NCBI GenBank assembly: GCA_937901255.1
Contig: CALCHN010000066.1
Coordinates: 1 to 64,000, forward strand
Origin: an uncultured Flavobacteriales bacterium
GTDB lineage: Bacteria > Bacteroidota > Bacteroidia > Flavobacteriales_E > Vicingaceae
DNA: 64,000 nucleotides
Reading direction: 5' to 3'
How positions within the stretch are numbered: the stretch's first letter is position 1; every line of letters begins with the position of its first letter. The notes under the pieces were generated by a model, which saw only the letters and a program-made list of their open reading frames with translations, had not been told where the DNA came from and made no database searches. Position numbers and translations under genes: made by a program. Shown here piece after piece: positions 51,604 through 61,049 of this stretch.

Positions 51604-52410
51604 ATGGTAGAGAAAGTAGTTATTATAACAGGAGCATCATCAGGAATAGGAAAAGCTTGTGCCATTCGTTTTGCAAAGGAAAATGTTGCCATTGTAATTG
51701 CTGCCCGAAACACAGAAAATTTGCGTGTTACTGCTGAAGAACTGAAGCCATATACTCCTTATGTTTTGCAGGTGGCTTGCGATGTGGCTAAAAAAGAAGA
51801 TTGTGAAAGATTGATTGAAGAAACCATTAAAGCATTCGGAAGGATTGATGTGTTGATTAATAATGCAGGCATTTCTATGCGTGCTTTGTTTAATGAAATG
51901 GATGTTGAAGTACTTGAAAAAGTGATGAACATTAACTTTTATGGTACAGTTTACTGCACCAAATATGCCTTGCCTTATTTGTTACAATCTAAAGGAACAG
52001 TTGTTGGCGTATCTTCTATTGCTGGTTTTGTAGGCTTACCTGCCAGAACAGGTTATTCAGCATCAAAATTTGCCATGCAAGGATTTTTAGAAGCTTTGCG
52101 TACAGAAAATTTAAAAACGGGCTTAAAGGTACTTATTGCTTGTCCCGGATTTACCTCTTCTAATATTAGAAATACAGCTTTATCTGCTGATGGAAATGCT
52201 CAAAAAGAATCTCCACGAGATGAATCTAAAATGATGACTTCAGAAGAAGTGGCAGAAGAGATTTACAAAGCAGTAGCCAAGAAGAAACAACGGTTAATCC
52301 TAACTTTTGAAGGAAAAATGGCGGTATTTTTAAGTAAATTCTTTCCAAAACTAATTAGTAAATTAGTGTATAATAAAATGGCTCAAGAGCCTAATAGTCC
52401 TATTAAGTAA
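51604..52410 (+). CDS. Short-chain dehydrogenase/reductase
   Basis: A 268-aa classical SDR oxidoreductase. The nucleotide-binding GASSGIGKACA motif (about 8-18), NNAG (about 89-92), the catalytic Ser in VSSIAG and the YSASK motif (Y and K of the active site) are all intact. The substrate cannot be told from the sequence. It is 7 bp upstream of the MOSC gene, and the two may be co-transcribed. Confidence 0.92.
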   Translation: MVEKVVIITGASSGIGKACAIRFAKENVAIVIAARNTENLRVTAEELKPYTPYVLQVACDVAKKEDCERLIEETIKAFGRIDVLINNAGISMRALFNEMDVEVLEKVMNINFYGTVYCTKYALPYLLQSKGTVVGVSSIAGFVGLPARTGYSASKFAMQGFLEALRTENLKTGLKVLIACPGFTSSNIRNTALSADGNAQKESPRDESKMMTSEEVAEEIYKAVAKKKQRLILTFEGKMAVFLSKFFPKLISKLVYNKMAQEPNSPIK

Positions 52411-52417
52411 TGTTGTA

Positions 52418-53053
52418 ATGCAAGTGCTTTCTTTAAATATAAGTGAACCTCAAACCATCGTTGTTAATGGAAAAGAAGAACAAACGGGGTACTTTAAAAA
52501 AGCGATTAATGAGCCTATCTTTTTAGGAAAAACTGATGTGCAGAATGATAGTGTTATAGATAGAATACATCATGGAGGAGAGGACAAAGCTTGTTATTTG
52601 TACGGATATAATCATTATGCTTTTTGGATAGAGCAATATCCTAAGTTGGAGGCAGACTTTGGTTTGTTTGGAGAAAACATCACCCTCGAATTTTTAGATG
52701 AAGCTGCATTAAAAATAGGAGCAGTTTTTCAAATAGGAGAGGCTGAAATTCAGATTACTCAACCTCGCCAACCTTGTTATAAAATGGGTATTAGATTTAA
52801 CAATCAAAAAGTAGTAAAGCAATTTAGATTGGCAGCTTTTCCGGGAATTTATGTTAGAGTGTTAAAAGAAGGAAAAGTACAAAAAGGAGATGTACTTACA
52901 TTAATTGATAATCCGGAAAATGAACTAAGTGTTTTAGAGGTTTATCGCTTAATTTACAGTAAAAAACCAAGTAAAGATAAATTGGCAAAAGCAATGGAAA
53001 GTCCTTACTTAGCGGATAGCTTGAAAAAATATATAGTCAATAAATTTAAGTAA
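52418..53053 (+). CDS. MOSC-domain protein (YiiM-like)
   Basis: A 211-aa protein with a MOSC domain: the segments VIDRIHHGGEDKACYLYGYNHYAFW, FGLFGENITLE, IGAVFQIGEAEIQITQPRQPCYKMG with the conserved Cys, and a C-terminal 3-alpha-type helix region (LSVLEVYRLIY). MOSC proteins handle molybdenum cofactor-bound sulfur or detoxify N-hydroxylated compounds. It follows the SDR gene by 7 bp. Confidence 0.9.
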   Translation: MQVLSLNISEPQTIVVNGKEEQTGYFKKAINEPIFLGKTDVQNDSVIDRIHHGGEDKACYLYGYNHYAFWIEQYPKLEADFGLFGENITLEFLDEAALKIGAVFQIGEAEIQITQPRQPCYKMGIRFNNQKVVKQFRLAAFPGIYVRVLKEGKVQKGDVLTLIDNPENELSVLEVYRLIYSKKPSKDKLAKAMESPYLADSLKKYIVNKFK

Positions 53054-53130
53054 GTTGCTTTTTTAGAAAATCTTAACTATAAAAGTAAGTTCAAGTTTTT
53101 CTGGTAAGAAAAGTTTCTTTGAATTATTTT

Positions 53131-53200
53131 AACTCTCCCCCTAACCCCTCTCTTTAAAGAGAGGGGGAAAAGTTATCGTATGATAACTAGGGGGTGAGTT
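53131..53200. repeat. Palindromic intergenic element (70 bp)
   Basis: The outer inverted ends are AACTCTCCCCCTA and the complement of TAGGGGGTGAGTT, with one mismatch. Inside lie a perfect palindrome, CCCCTCTC-TTTAAA-GAGAGGGG (53145-53166), and GTTATC-GTAT-GATAAC (53172-53187). It is MITE-like and of the type often scattered in Bacteroidetes genomes. It lies between the MOSC and MmcQ genes. Confidence 0.7.
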
Positions 53201-53226
53201 AAGAATAGAATATATTTCGTTAAACC

Positions 53227-53586
53227 ATGAACATAGAAGAATATAGAACATATTGTATTAAAAAGAAAGGCGTTACAGAAAGCTTTCCTTTCGACCAAAA
53301 CACATTGGTTTTTAAAGTAATGGGAAAAATGTTTGCTTTAGCTGATGTAGATAATTTTGAATCGATTAATTTAAAATGCGACCCCGAAAGAGCAGTTGAA
53401 TTAAGAGAACAATACATGGGTGTTTTACCCGGTTATCACATGAATAAACAACATTGGAATACTGTTTTGGTTGATGCAGATGTTAGTGATAAAATGTTGT
53501 ATCAATTAATTGATGATTCTTACGCACTTATCGTAAAATCATTGACCAAAAAATTACAAAACGAATTATTAAATTTGAATCGTTAG
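53227..53586 (+). CDS. MmcQ/YjbR family protein
   Basis: A 119-aa MmcQ/YjbR protein (CyaY-like fold, DNA-binding suggested for some members). The pattern ESFPFDQNTLVFKVMGKMFALADV, NLKCDPERAVELRE, GYHMNKQHWNTV and LIDDSYALIVKSL is complete for the family. It has its own transcription unit after the palindromic element. Confidence 0.9.
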   Translation: MNIEEYRTYCIKKKGVTESFPFDQNTLVFKVMGKMFALADVDNFESINLKCDPERAVELREQYMGVLPGYHMNKQHWNTVLVDADVSDKMLYQLIDDSYALIVKSLTKKLQNELLNLNR

Positions 53587-53824
53587 CAGGATAAACGCAT
53601 CATATTTTTTTAATTTTTTAAACATCTAAAGAGCTACATTGGTCTGGTATTGGAGGTCTTGATTTTATGTTTCTTTTTGATTAAGCAAAAAGAAAAAGTT
53701 AAAAGCCTCACAGTTCCTATTAACAAATGAATAAAATTTACTGGCAAACTCACTACTTTATTAAGTTAGAAAGTTTATTGATTTGTTAAACTGGTGTGGT
53801 TACCCTAGAATAGTTGTCCATTAG

Positions 53825-53856
53825 TTGTTTCAATTCGTGGATTAATGATAATTTTG
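53825..53856 (+). promoter_or_regulatory. queD promoter
   Basis: TTG (53825-53827), a 21-bp spacer and TAATTTTG (53849-53856) match the Bacteroidetes consensus. The ATG of queD lies 17 bp after the -7 box, so the leader is very short. The upstream gap (53587-53824) shows nothing else. Confidence 0.7.
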
Positions 53857-53873
53857 CCTAAAATTACCTTATT

Positions 53874-54314
53874 ATGTCAGTAATCAGAATTACCAAAGAA
53901 TTTAAGTTTGAAATGGCTCATGCCTTACTAGGTTATGATGGCCCATGTAAGAATATTCACGGACATTCATACAAATTAAATGTTACCGTTAAAGGAAAAA
54001 TAAAAAATGGCACCTCAGATTCTGATGAAGGAATGGTAGTAGATTTTGGTATCATCAAAAAAATTGTAAATGATTTAATCGTTCATAAATACGACCATGC
54101 GTTGGTTTTAAATGAAAAAATGGACATAGATTTTACGCAATTTGATTTTATGCCCAAATTGATTACAGTTCCATTTCAACCTACTTGCGAAAACCTGTTA
54201 ATACATTATGCAACGTTAATTAAAACTCAATTACCTTCTAACATTACTTTACACAGCTTATTTTTAAGAGAAACACCTACCTCTTATGCAGAGTGGTTTG
54301 CAGCAGATAATTAA
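53874..54314 (+). CDS. queD: 6-carboxy-tetrahydropterin synthase (QueD/PTPS)
   Basis: A 146-aa enzyme of the PTPS/QueD family acting in queuosine (preQ0) synthesis. The zinc-binding His (MAHALLG), the catalytic Cys and HGH motif (GPCKNIHGHSY), DFGIIKKIVND, KYDHALVLN, PTCENLL and the terminal Glu (LRETPTSYAEW) are present. The size is as expected. It is transcribed from its own promoter and converges on the MFS gene. Confidence 0.9.
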   Translation: MSVIRITKEFKFEMAHALLGYDGPCKNIHGHSYKLNVTVKGKIKNGTSDSDEGMVVDFGIIKKIVNDLIVHKYDHALVLNEKMDIDFTQFDFMPKLITVPFQPTCENLLIHYATLIKTQLPSNITLHSLFLRETPTSYAEWFAADN

Positions 54315-54322
54315 AAAACACT

Positions 54323-55600
54323 TTAATCAGGCTGTTTTAAGTTAACTAATCTTTTGTAATAAAAGATTAAAGGGTAAAGCGATAGCAAAATAAAACCTGC
54401 TCCGATAAAGTAAGTCCAAATAACGTTATTTTCTTTAGAGAAAAAAGCTAACGAGAAAATACCTATAAAAGTAAAGCGTAAGAATATATTGATGGATTGA
54501 AAAACACTTCCCGTTCTGCCAATAATATTATTAGGGATGTGGTTAAAAATATAAGTTACCCGCATAATTCTCGAACCTGAATTGGTTAATCCTAAAACAA
54601 AACAACTTAACACCAACACAATAGAGCTTTTGGTAAATACCAATACCAACAAAGTAGCAATGGCTAAACTCATTAATATTATAATAGCTTTAATCGTATT
54701 AGTTTTCATAAAAACTCGGTGAATCCCTAATCCTGCCGACAATGCTCCTAATGCTTGTAAAACTTCTGCAGAAGCGTAAATAGAAGCATCTTGCTTTAGG
54801 TGGTTAGAAATATAAATAGGCAACAATTGGTGAATGTGAATAAGTACAATTACAAAAATTGCAAAAGAGCCAACCCCAAAATGAAAAATTAAAGGATGCT
54901 CTTTAAGGTAAGAAAAACCAGATTTTAAACGGTTGAAAATGTTGCCTGAGTTCATGGTTTCTACAAAGCTTTTTTCGTATTTAATAAGCGATATTAACCC
55001 TAAAGCCAAAGCGTATGTAATAGCATCGAGCAAGAAAATTTCGTGCATTTGCCAAGGTTCTATTAATAGAAAATCAAAACTTTCTAAACCAAGTTTTATA
55101 AGTAAATCGGTGTTAATTCCTGTAATTAAAACAGCCGCCAATGCTCCAGCAATTATACTGGTAGATTGACCTTGAACTTCAATTAAGGAGTTTAGTTTTC
55201 TATAGTCTTTTTTGTCGCTAATTTCTTGTCCGAAAGCATAAAGCGTAGGGTAGTGGATGTTATAAACAAACATGGTATAGCAAAAAACTGCACCAATACC
55301 AATAGCAGAAAGTCCGTTGTTGTAAAAACCAAAAGCAGCAATACTGCCAATAAATAGCGTACCCACTATGGAAATGGTTAAAAATATATTTTTTCTAGAA
55401 TATTTATCGATTAGCGTACCTACATATAAACCCCAAAATAGAGAAAGAATAGTGGCAGTTCCGTACATAATACCAAAAGTAGAACTTTGTTTAAGCACAT
55501 CGGCAAAATACCAAGGAATAGCCAACATACTAATGCCCTGAGCCATGCCCGAAACAGCATTGGCACTAAGTAATAAATAAAGTGCTTTTTTATTTTTCAT
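54323..55600 (-). CDS. MFS transporter
   Basis: A 425-aa transporter with about 12 hydrophobic segments and the loop motif YVGTLIDKYSRKNIF between helices 2 and 3, typical of the MFS_3 group of exporters. The central cytoplasmic loop near residues 210-230 separates two six-helix bundles. The substrate is unknown. It is convergent with queD and divergent from recX. Confidence 0.9.
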   Translation of the reverse strand: MKNKKALYLLLSANAVSGMAQGISMLAIPWYFADVLKQSSTFGIMYGTATILSLFWGLYVGTLIDKYSRKNIFLTISIVGTLFIGSIAAFGFYNNGLSAIGIGAVFCYTMFVYNIHYPTLYAFGQEISDKKDYRKLNSLIEVQGQSTSIIAGALAAVLITGINTDLLIKLGLESFDFLLIEPWQMHEIFLLDAITYALALGLISLIKYEKSFVETMNSGNIFNRLKSGFSYLKEHPLIFHFGVGSFAIFVIVLIHIHQLLPIYISNHLKQDASIYASAEVLQALGALSAGLGIHRVFMKTNTIKAIIILMSLAIATLLVLVFTKSSIVLVLSCFVLGLTNSGSRIMRVTYIFNHIPNNIIGRTGSVFQSINIFLRFTFIGIFSLAFFSKENNVIWTYFIGAGFILLSLYPLIFYYKRLVNLKQPD

Positions 55601-55657
55601 TCCTACATTCCTGAGAAAAAACTAATTTTTACTTGTTACAGCTAACCATTGTTTAAG

Positions 55658-55693
55658 TTTTTCATTCGTTTGCGTAAGTTTGCGAATGAAAAA
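55658..55693. promoter_or_regulatory. Palindrome in the MFS/recX divergent region
   Basis: TTTTTCATTCG (55658-55668) and CGAATGAAAAA (55683-55693) form a perfect 11-bp inverted repeat with a 14-bp centre containing TTTGCG twice. It is 36-58 bp from the recX ATG and about 60 bp from the MFS start. Operator for one or both genes, or a simple hairpin repeat. Confidence 0.45.
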
Positions 55694-55728
55694 CCTATAT
55701 TGGTTTGAAGTGCAAAAGTACCTCTTTT

Positions 55729-56193
55729 ATGGCTCAATTTTTTAAAAATATGCAACCCGAAAAAGCCTTAGAAAAAGCCAAATGGTATTGTTCTTTTCAG
55801 GAAAGATGTAAACAGCATGTGTTGAACAGGTTAATAGCATGGAAAGTGGAAAAACAATATATGGATGACATTATTGAAAAGTTAGAAGATGATGATTTTT
55901 TGAATGAAACACGTTTTGCAGAAGCTTTTGTAAGAGGAAAATTTAATATTAAAAATTGGGGAAGGGTAAAAATTACTGCACAATTATATCAACTTCATAT
56001 CAATAAAAAAGATATAGACTTAGCACTTTCAAGTATTGATGAAGACGAATATTTAAAGACGTTAAACCAGTTGGCAGAAAAGAAAAAGGAGCAACTGAAA
56101 GAAGAGCAAGATGCTAATGAACGAAAAGCCAAACTTTTTCGTTATTTGTCTTCAAAGGGATATGAATCAGATCTAATATATAAGGTATTATAA
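55729..56193 (+). CDS. recX: RecX-family regulatory protein
   Basis: 154 aa from the ATG at 55729 (an upstream TTG would add eight unlikely residues). The pattern of three-helix repeats is that of RecX: EKALEKAKWYCSFQERCKQHVLNRL, DDDFLNETRFAEAFVRGKFNIKNWGRVKI and KLFRYLSSKGYESDLIYKVL. RecX binds RecA filaments and restrains recombination. recA is not adjacent. Confidence 0.88.
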   Translation: MAQFFKNMQPEKALEKAKWYCSFQERCKQHVLNRLIAWKVEKQYMDDIIEKLEDDDFLNETRFAEAFVRGKFNIKNWGRVKITAQLYQLHINKKDIDLALSSIDEDEYLKTLNQLAEKKKEQLKEEQDANERKAKLFRYLSSKGYESDLIYKVL

Positions 56194-56251
56194 GAACATA
56201 AAAATTGCTGTTGATTTTTGTATTTTTGTTTCCTTGAAATTAAATTAATTT

Positions 56252-56773
56252 ATGGAAGAAATTTTAGACATATTAAAATACATATTACCATCGTTGGTAG
56301 TGTTGGCAGCTACCTTATTGGTAATTAAAAAGTTTATGGATGCCGAGCAACGTAAACACATGTACGAAATAAGAAAGGAAAACCAAAAGGTAACTACTCC
56401 TTTACGTTTGCAGGCTTACGAAAGAATTGTTTTGTTTTTGGAAAGAATTTCTCCTGAAAATTTAGTGTTGAGAGTACACAAACCAAGGATGAGTGCTAAA
56501 TTATTGCAAGATAATTTAATTATAACAGTTAAAACAGAGTTTGAACATAATGTGGCTCAACAAATTTATATTTCATCCTCTTCGTGGGATGTAGTGAAAA
56601 AAGTAAAAGAAGATATTATTAGAGCGATAAATATTGCAGGGTCTCAATTACCAAGCGATGCAACAGGGGTAGAGTTCGGGCAAAAACTTTTTGAAGTAAT
56701 GTCTAAATTAGAAAAGTCGCCAACACATGTAGCTATAGGTATTTTAAAAAATGAAATAAGACAGTTGTTTTAA
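56252..56773 (+). CDS. Membrane-anchored protein of unknown function (173 aa)
   Basis: An N-terminal membrane helix (about 8-26) is followed by a charged linker and a cytoplasmic domain (TTPLRLQAYERIVLFLERISPENLVLRVHKP, AQQIYISSSSWDVVKKVKE), a pattern conserved in Bacteroidetes as an uncharacterised DUF7935-like family. A -7 box TATTTTTG (56221-56228) lies 24 bp upstream. It converges with the methyltransferase gene, overlapping it by 4 bp at the 3' ends. Confidence 0.75.
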   Translation: MEEILDILKYILPSLVVLAATLLVIKKFMDAEQRKHMYEIRKENQKVTTPLRLQAYERIVLFLERISPENLVLRVHKPRMSAKLLQDNLIITVKTEFEHNVAQQIYISSSSWDVVKKVKEDIIRAINIAGSQLPSDATGVEFGQKLFEVMSKLEKSPTHVAIGILKNEIRQLF

Positions 56774-57477
56774 TTTTTACTTAGTCTTGCCAAATAACCA
56801 TAGTGTTCATCTTCAAAAATTAATTCACAATTTAAGTTAGCTTTTGCAGCATGTTCTTTTAGCTTTTCAAAATCAACAAAAAGCCAAGAGAATTCTGCCG
56901 ATAAGTTATTTTTGTATTTCATTTGGTAGGTAACTTCACCGTAATATTCTCCATTTAGATTTAGCCAAATTGAGCCATCTTCTTCAGTAAACATGTATCT
57001 AATGTCTGACGAGTCTAGTAAAATCTGTCCGCCTTCATTTAGCAAAGCAGCAGCATGATTAAGAAAATGAGTCAGCCTATTTAATTTTTGAGCAATACCA
57101 ACACCATTCATTAATAATAAAATAGTATCAAATTGTTGATGGTTAAACTCCATAAAATCTGTTTGTAAAGCATTTAAGCCACGTTCTTTCATAACTTCAA
57201 TAGCCCCTTCAGAAACATCAATAGACAACACATTTAGACCTTTTTCTTTTAAGATTAAACTATGCGTGCCACTTCCAGCACCAACATCTAATACTTTTCC
57301 ATAACAAATTGATAAGGCTTTTTGTTCTAACTCGGGAAATTGATCTGCTTTTCTGAATAAGTAATCTAAAGGCAATTCATCATCTTCGGCAATAGAAGAA
57401 ATTACTGTAATATTTTCTTTGTGTTCACCATTAAGATAATCTCTTAAAGCAGTGCCTAAAATATCGTTGTTGGGCAT
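56770..57477 (-). CDS. Class I SAM-dependent methyltransferase
   Basis: A 235-aa Rossmann-fold methyltransferase. Motif I is VLDVGAGSGTHSLIL (about residues 70-84), the acidic residue of motif II is in NVLSIDVSEGAIEVM, and FDTILLLMNGVGIAQKLNRL is motif IV-like. The substrate is unknown. It starts 4 bp after the DUF58 gene on the same strand, so it may be read with the MoxR operon. Confidence 0.88.
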   Translation of the reverse strand: MPNNDILGTALRDYLNGEHKENITVISSIAEDDELPLDYLFRKADQFPELEQKALSICYGKVLDVGAGSGTHSLILKEKGLNVLSIDVSEGAIEVMKERGLNALQTDFMEFNHQQFDTILLLMNGVGIAQKLNRLTHFLNHAAALLNEGGQILLDSSDIRYMFTEEDGSIWLNLNGEYYGEVTYQMKYKNNLSAEFSWLFVDFEKLKEHAAKANLNCELIFEDEHYGYLARLSKN

Positions 57478-57481
57478 AGAA

Positions 57482-58813
57482 TTAAATTAAATGTCTTGAT
57501 TTTATTTCCAAATATTTATTGATGGAATTGATGGTTAAATTCTCGGGAGCGGTATATATAGTTTGAATTCCGTGCTGATTTAATTTTTTCATAATCAGTT
57601 TTTTCTCAAAAATAAATTTCTCAGCAATGGTTTGTCTGTAAACATCAGTAGTGTTGTAAACCTCATTTTTAGTGATAGTAGTAAGTTCAGTGTTTTCAAA
57701 GAAAATACATATTATCAAATGATTTTTAGCAATACCTTTTAAGTAAATAAGTTGTCTGTCCAAACTATCGAGTGTTTCAAAATTGGTAAACAGCAGCATT
57801 AAACTTCGCTGCGGAACTTTGTATTTTATGGTGCTGTAGAGCATTTCATAATTACTTTCGGCAAAACCTGTTTTTTGTTTGTAAAGCAATTCCATAATTC
57901 GTTGCATTTGTAAGCCTGAATTATCTGCTTTAAGCACATTTTTAATTTTATTATTAAAAGTGATAATGCCTGGTTTATCGTATTTTTTAGCAATTATGTT
58001 AGATAAAACTAAAGAAGAATTGATGGCATAATCTAGCAAAGTAAGTCCGTTAAACGGCATTTTCATGCTTCTTCCCATATCAATAATACAATACACATTT
58101 TGCGATTTTTCTTCTTGATATTGGTTAATCATTAACTTTCCTTTTCGGGCAGTAGCTTGCCAGTTGATGGTTTTAAAATCATCACCGGCAGTATATTCAT
58201 TAATTTTTTCAAATTCGGTATTTCTACCAATCTTTCTTATTTTTTTAATACCTGCTTGAGTAAGTTGATTAGAAAAAGCGATAAGTTCATACTTTTTCAT
58301 TTGCAAAAAAGAAGGATAAACAGCTACATCTTTTTCTTCAGAAAAAATAAATTTTCTTTCCACAAAGCCTATGTTGGCAGTAGCATAAACATTAAGTTTT
58401 CCGAAATTATATTCGCCACGCTGGGTAGGTGTAACGGTATAGTTAATTAGTTTTTTTTTCCCTTTTTCAAGACGAATATTAAATGTTAAATTTCGTTCTT
58501 GAAATTGAATAGGCACTTCATCAATAATAATTAAATGGGCATCAAAGGGGTAGTTGTTTTCTACAATTAATTGAATTTGATTAGCATCTCCATTAGAAAG
58601 TCTGTCGCTAACTAACCTGCTGGCAACAACTCCGTTAGTTTGTTTGTAGAGCAGAAGAATATCAATAACCAATAAAACTAAAATGGCTATAAAAGCAAAA
58701 ATGCCAATAGAAAAAAAGATGCTGAAAATAAATCCTACACAAAAAACCACCACTAAAGCCGAAAGGCAATAGAAGAGAAAGGATTTTAGGTATAACGATT
58801 TTAAAAACTGCAT
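57482..58813 (-). CDS. DUF58 protein of the MoxR operon
   Basis: A 443-aa protein with two N-terminal membrane helices (about 12-52), a beta-rich domain and a DUF58/VWA-like domain. The signature is YTAGDDFKTINWQATARKGKLMINQYQEEK, followed by the MIDAS-like IIDMGRSMKMPF. DUF58 proteins work with MoxR ATPases in envelope-stress or metal-insertion roles that are poorly defined. It lies 5 bp after the MoxR gene. Confidence 0.9.
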   Translation of the reverse strand: MQFLKSLYLKSFLFYCLSALVVVFCVGFIFSIFFSIGIFAFIAILVLLVIDILLLYKQTNGVVASRLVSDRLSNGDANQIQLIVENNYPFDAHLIIIDEVPIQFQERNLTFNIRLEKGKKKLINYTVTPTQRGEYNFGKLNVYATANIGFVERKFIFSEEKDVAVYPSFLQMKKYELIAFSNQLTQAGIKKIRKIGRNTEFEKINEYTAGDDFKTINWQATARKGKLMINQYQEEKSQNVYCIIDMGRSMKMPFNGLTLLDYAINSSLVLSNIIAKKYDKPGIITFNNKIKNVLKADNSGLQMQRIMELLYKQKTGFAESNYEMLYSTIKYKVPQRSLMLLFTNFETLDSLDRQLIYLKGIAKNHLIICIFFENTELTTITKNEVYNTTDVYRQTIAEKFIFEKKLIMKKLNQHGIQTIYTAPENLTINSINKYLEIKSRHLI

Positions 58814-58818
58814 TACAT

Positions 58819-59826
58819 TTATCTTGGAATTTCTATTTTTTCAATTAATCGGTCAATAATTTCGTGAGGTAAAGCACCTTCCATTTCTTTTTCTGGAGTT
58901 AGAATTATTCGGTGTTTTAATACATGTGGAGCAATAAATTTTACATCATCAGGTGTAATAAAATCTTTGCCATTTATTGCTGCATGAGCCATAGCACTTT
59001 TTAAAATGGCTAACGAAGCTCGCGGTGAAGCACCAACAAAAATAGAAGCATCGCTTCTTGTAGCTCCAACAATTTTAGCGATGTAGGCAATAATATTTTC
59101 ATCAGCATGTACTTGGTTTACTTTTTTTCTGAACTCAGTAATTTGTTTGGCGGTTAGCATTTTTTCTACTGCAGAAATATCAATTTTATTTTTTTGTTGA
59201 TGGAAGTTGAGCAATAATTGTTTTTCGGCAGTTTCGCTAGGGTAGCCTACTTCAATTTTAAACAAAAAACGATCGAGCTGAGCTTCGGGCAGGCGGTAAG
59301 TTCCTTCTTGTTCTAGCGGATTTTGAGTAGCAATAACCAAAAAAGGTTCAGCCATTTTGTAGGTGTTTCCATCACTGGTTATTTGGTGTTCTTCCATCAC
59401 TTCAAACAACGCTGCTTGCGTTTTTGCTGGAGAACGATTAATCTCATCAATTAAAATAATGTTGGAGAATAAAGGTCCTTTTCTAAACTCAAAATCAACC
59501 GTTTTTGGGTTAAAAACGGCAGTTCCAATAATGTCAGAAGGCATTAAATCGGGCGTAAACTGTATTCTAGAAAAATCTACAGAAATGCTATGGGCTATTA
59601 GTTTGGCGGTAAGTGTTTTGGCAACTCCAGGTACCCCTTCAATTAATACATGACCGTCAGAAAGAATAGCAATCAGTAATAAATCTATCATTTGTTCCTG
59701 ACCGATAATAATACTGTTTAGCTTAGTTTTTATTTGCTGTGTAGCTTGTTGAATTTCAGATAAATCTATTCTAGTTTTAAAAGAAGCATCGTTGTTTTCA
59801 GCTTCGTTGGGTAAATTTTCTTCCAT
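58819..59826 (-). CDS. MoxR-type AAA+ ATPase
   Basis: A 335-aa MoxR ATPase. Walker A is GVPGVAKTLTAKL (about residues 79-91), Walker B is IILIDEINRSPAKTQAALFEVMEE, sensor 1 is VIATQNPLEQEGTYRLPEAQLDRF, and the Arg-finger and sensor-2 regions include GASPRASLAILKSA. It is a chaperone-like partner of the DUF58 VWA protein encoded directly downstream. Confidence 0.95.
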   Translation of the reverse strand: MEENLPNEAENNDASFKTRIDLSEIQQATQQIKTKLNSIIIGQEQMIDLLLIAILSDGHVLIEGVPGVAKTLTAKLIAHSISVDFSRIQFTPDLMPSDIIGTAVFNPKTVDFEFRKGPLFSNIILIDEINRSPAKTQAALFEVMEEHQITSDGNTYKMAEPFLVIATQNPLEQEGTYRLPEAQLDRFLFKIEVGYPSETAEKQLLLNFHQQKNKIDISAVEKMLTAKQITEFRKKVNQVHADENIIAYIAKIVGATRSDASIFVGASPRASLAILKSAMAHAAINGKDFITPDDVKFIAPHVLKHRIILTPEKEMEGALPHEIIDRLIEKIEIPR

Positions 59827-59828
59827 GA

Positions 59829-61043
59829 TTATCGTATTTTGTTTTTATGAAAAGCGTTAATTAATTGGTTTAAATGTAATAATTCTGTTTCAGAAAGCGA
59901 TTTTTTAGTTGAAATAGTATTGAATTCGTTGATAAGTTGTTCGGTAAACTTCATTTCTATACCCGATTTTCTTGACAGTTGTTTCTTAAAATCACTATCT
60001 AATTGCTGAGTATTGAGTAAGTAGTTGGTTCTTACATTTTCGAGGAAATAACTAATTTTTTTATGAGCTAAATCCAAATGATTTTTTTGATGGTAATACA
60101 TCTGCGAAATCACTTCTACAAAATCTGTGGTAGCATTGCTTAAAGGCTCAATAACAGGAATAATACGTTGTCGTCTTTTTATGTTAAAAATTATGTAAAC
60201 CAATAAACTAAAGATAGCTAAAAAGTAAGCAAATTTTAAAGCAGGATTAGATAAAATAAACCGAAGAGGAGAAGTAATAATAGGTTTACCAATTTTGTAG
60301 TAATCATCCCAAATAAGTGTGTTTTTATCTAAATAACTTAAGGCATTAAAAGCGTAAGAATAATTTAAACTATCGGTTAAAAAATAATTGGTAAAAGCAG
60401 CAGGTAAAGTATTGATATAAATTTTTCCTTTACCATGTTTTATTGCAATAAAGTTGATTTTTTGTTGATAATCAACATTACTTAAATTATAAATTTCGGA
60501 TTGCCCTAGCACTGTTGTATTGGTAGTATCAAAATTGGTAAAGTAAAAATGAAAAATGTTTTTATGAAAAATATAGGGAGAATCTTGTCTGATATTTTTG
60601 TTTTCAAAATTGATGTGAATAGGGGAGTTGTTTTTTTCATTGTAATAGAAATTATAATTTCCATCAGTAGTAATATTAAATGTGTCGGCAAACAGTCCGT
60701 AAAATTCACGAGCGGCTATAAAAGCAGTGTTTCCTTTATGAATAGCTTTTAAAAGTTTTTCGGTTTCAGCTTTATCAGGACTAAATTCATTATTAATAAA
60801 CAAGTAGTTAAAGTTATTTAAAGAATCTAAAGCAGTATAAATTGGTTCGTTTACATTAATAATTTTTTGGTCGGGAAAAAGCTCAGGAAGCAATTCGTGT
60901 AAAACAAAACAACCATAAGGAACTTTATCTTTTTTAGTGTAGTTTTCAGCCCAATTAATAGGTTTGGGAGCATTGTATTGAAAAAATACAGCCAGTATAA
61001 ATAATACAGCAAGTACAAGATAATATTTAATGTATTTTTTCAA
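59829..61043 (-). CDS. DUF4350-domain membrane protein
   Basis: A 404-aa protein: an N-terminal membrane helix (about 5-23), a periplasmic domain with a glutamine-amidotransferase-like/DUF4350 pattern (YGCFVLHELLPELFP, FLFINNEFSPDKAETEKLLKAIHKGNTAFIAA), a second membrane helix (about 262-282) and a cytoplasmic helical tail. This is the usual fourth member of the Bacteroidetes MoxR operon. It is 2 bp from the MoxR gene. Confidence 0.85.
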   Translation of the reverse strand: MKKYIKYYLVLAVLFILAVFFQYNAPKPINWAENYTKKDKVPYGCFVLHELLPELFPDQKIINVNEPIYTALDSLNNFNYLFINNEFSPDKAETEKLLKAIHKGNTAFIAAREFYGLFADTFNITTDGNYNFYYNEKNNSPIHINFENKNIRQDSPYIFHKNIFHFYFTNFDTTNTTVLGQSEIYNLSNVDYQQKINFIAIKHGKGKIYINTLPAAFTNYFLTDSLNYSYAFNALSYLDKNTLIWDDYYKIGKPIITSPLRFILSNPALKFAYFLAIFSLLVYIIFNIKRRQRIIPVIEPLSNATTDFVEVISQMYYHQKNHLDLAHKKISYFLENVRTNYLLNTQQLDSDFKKQLSRKSGIEMKFTEQLINEFNTISTKKSLSETELLHLNQLINAFHKNKIR

Positions 61044-61049
61044 GTAAGC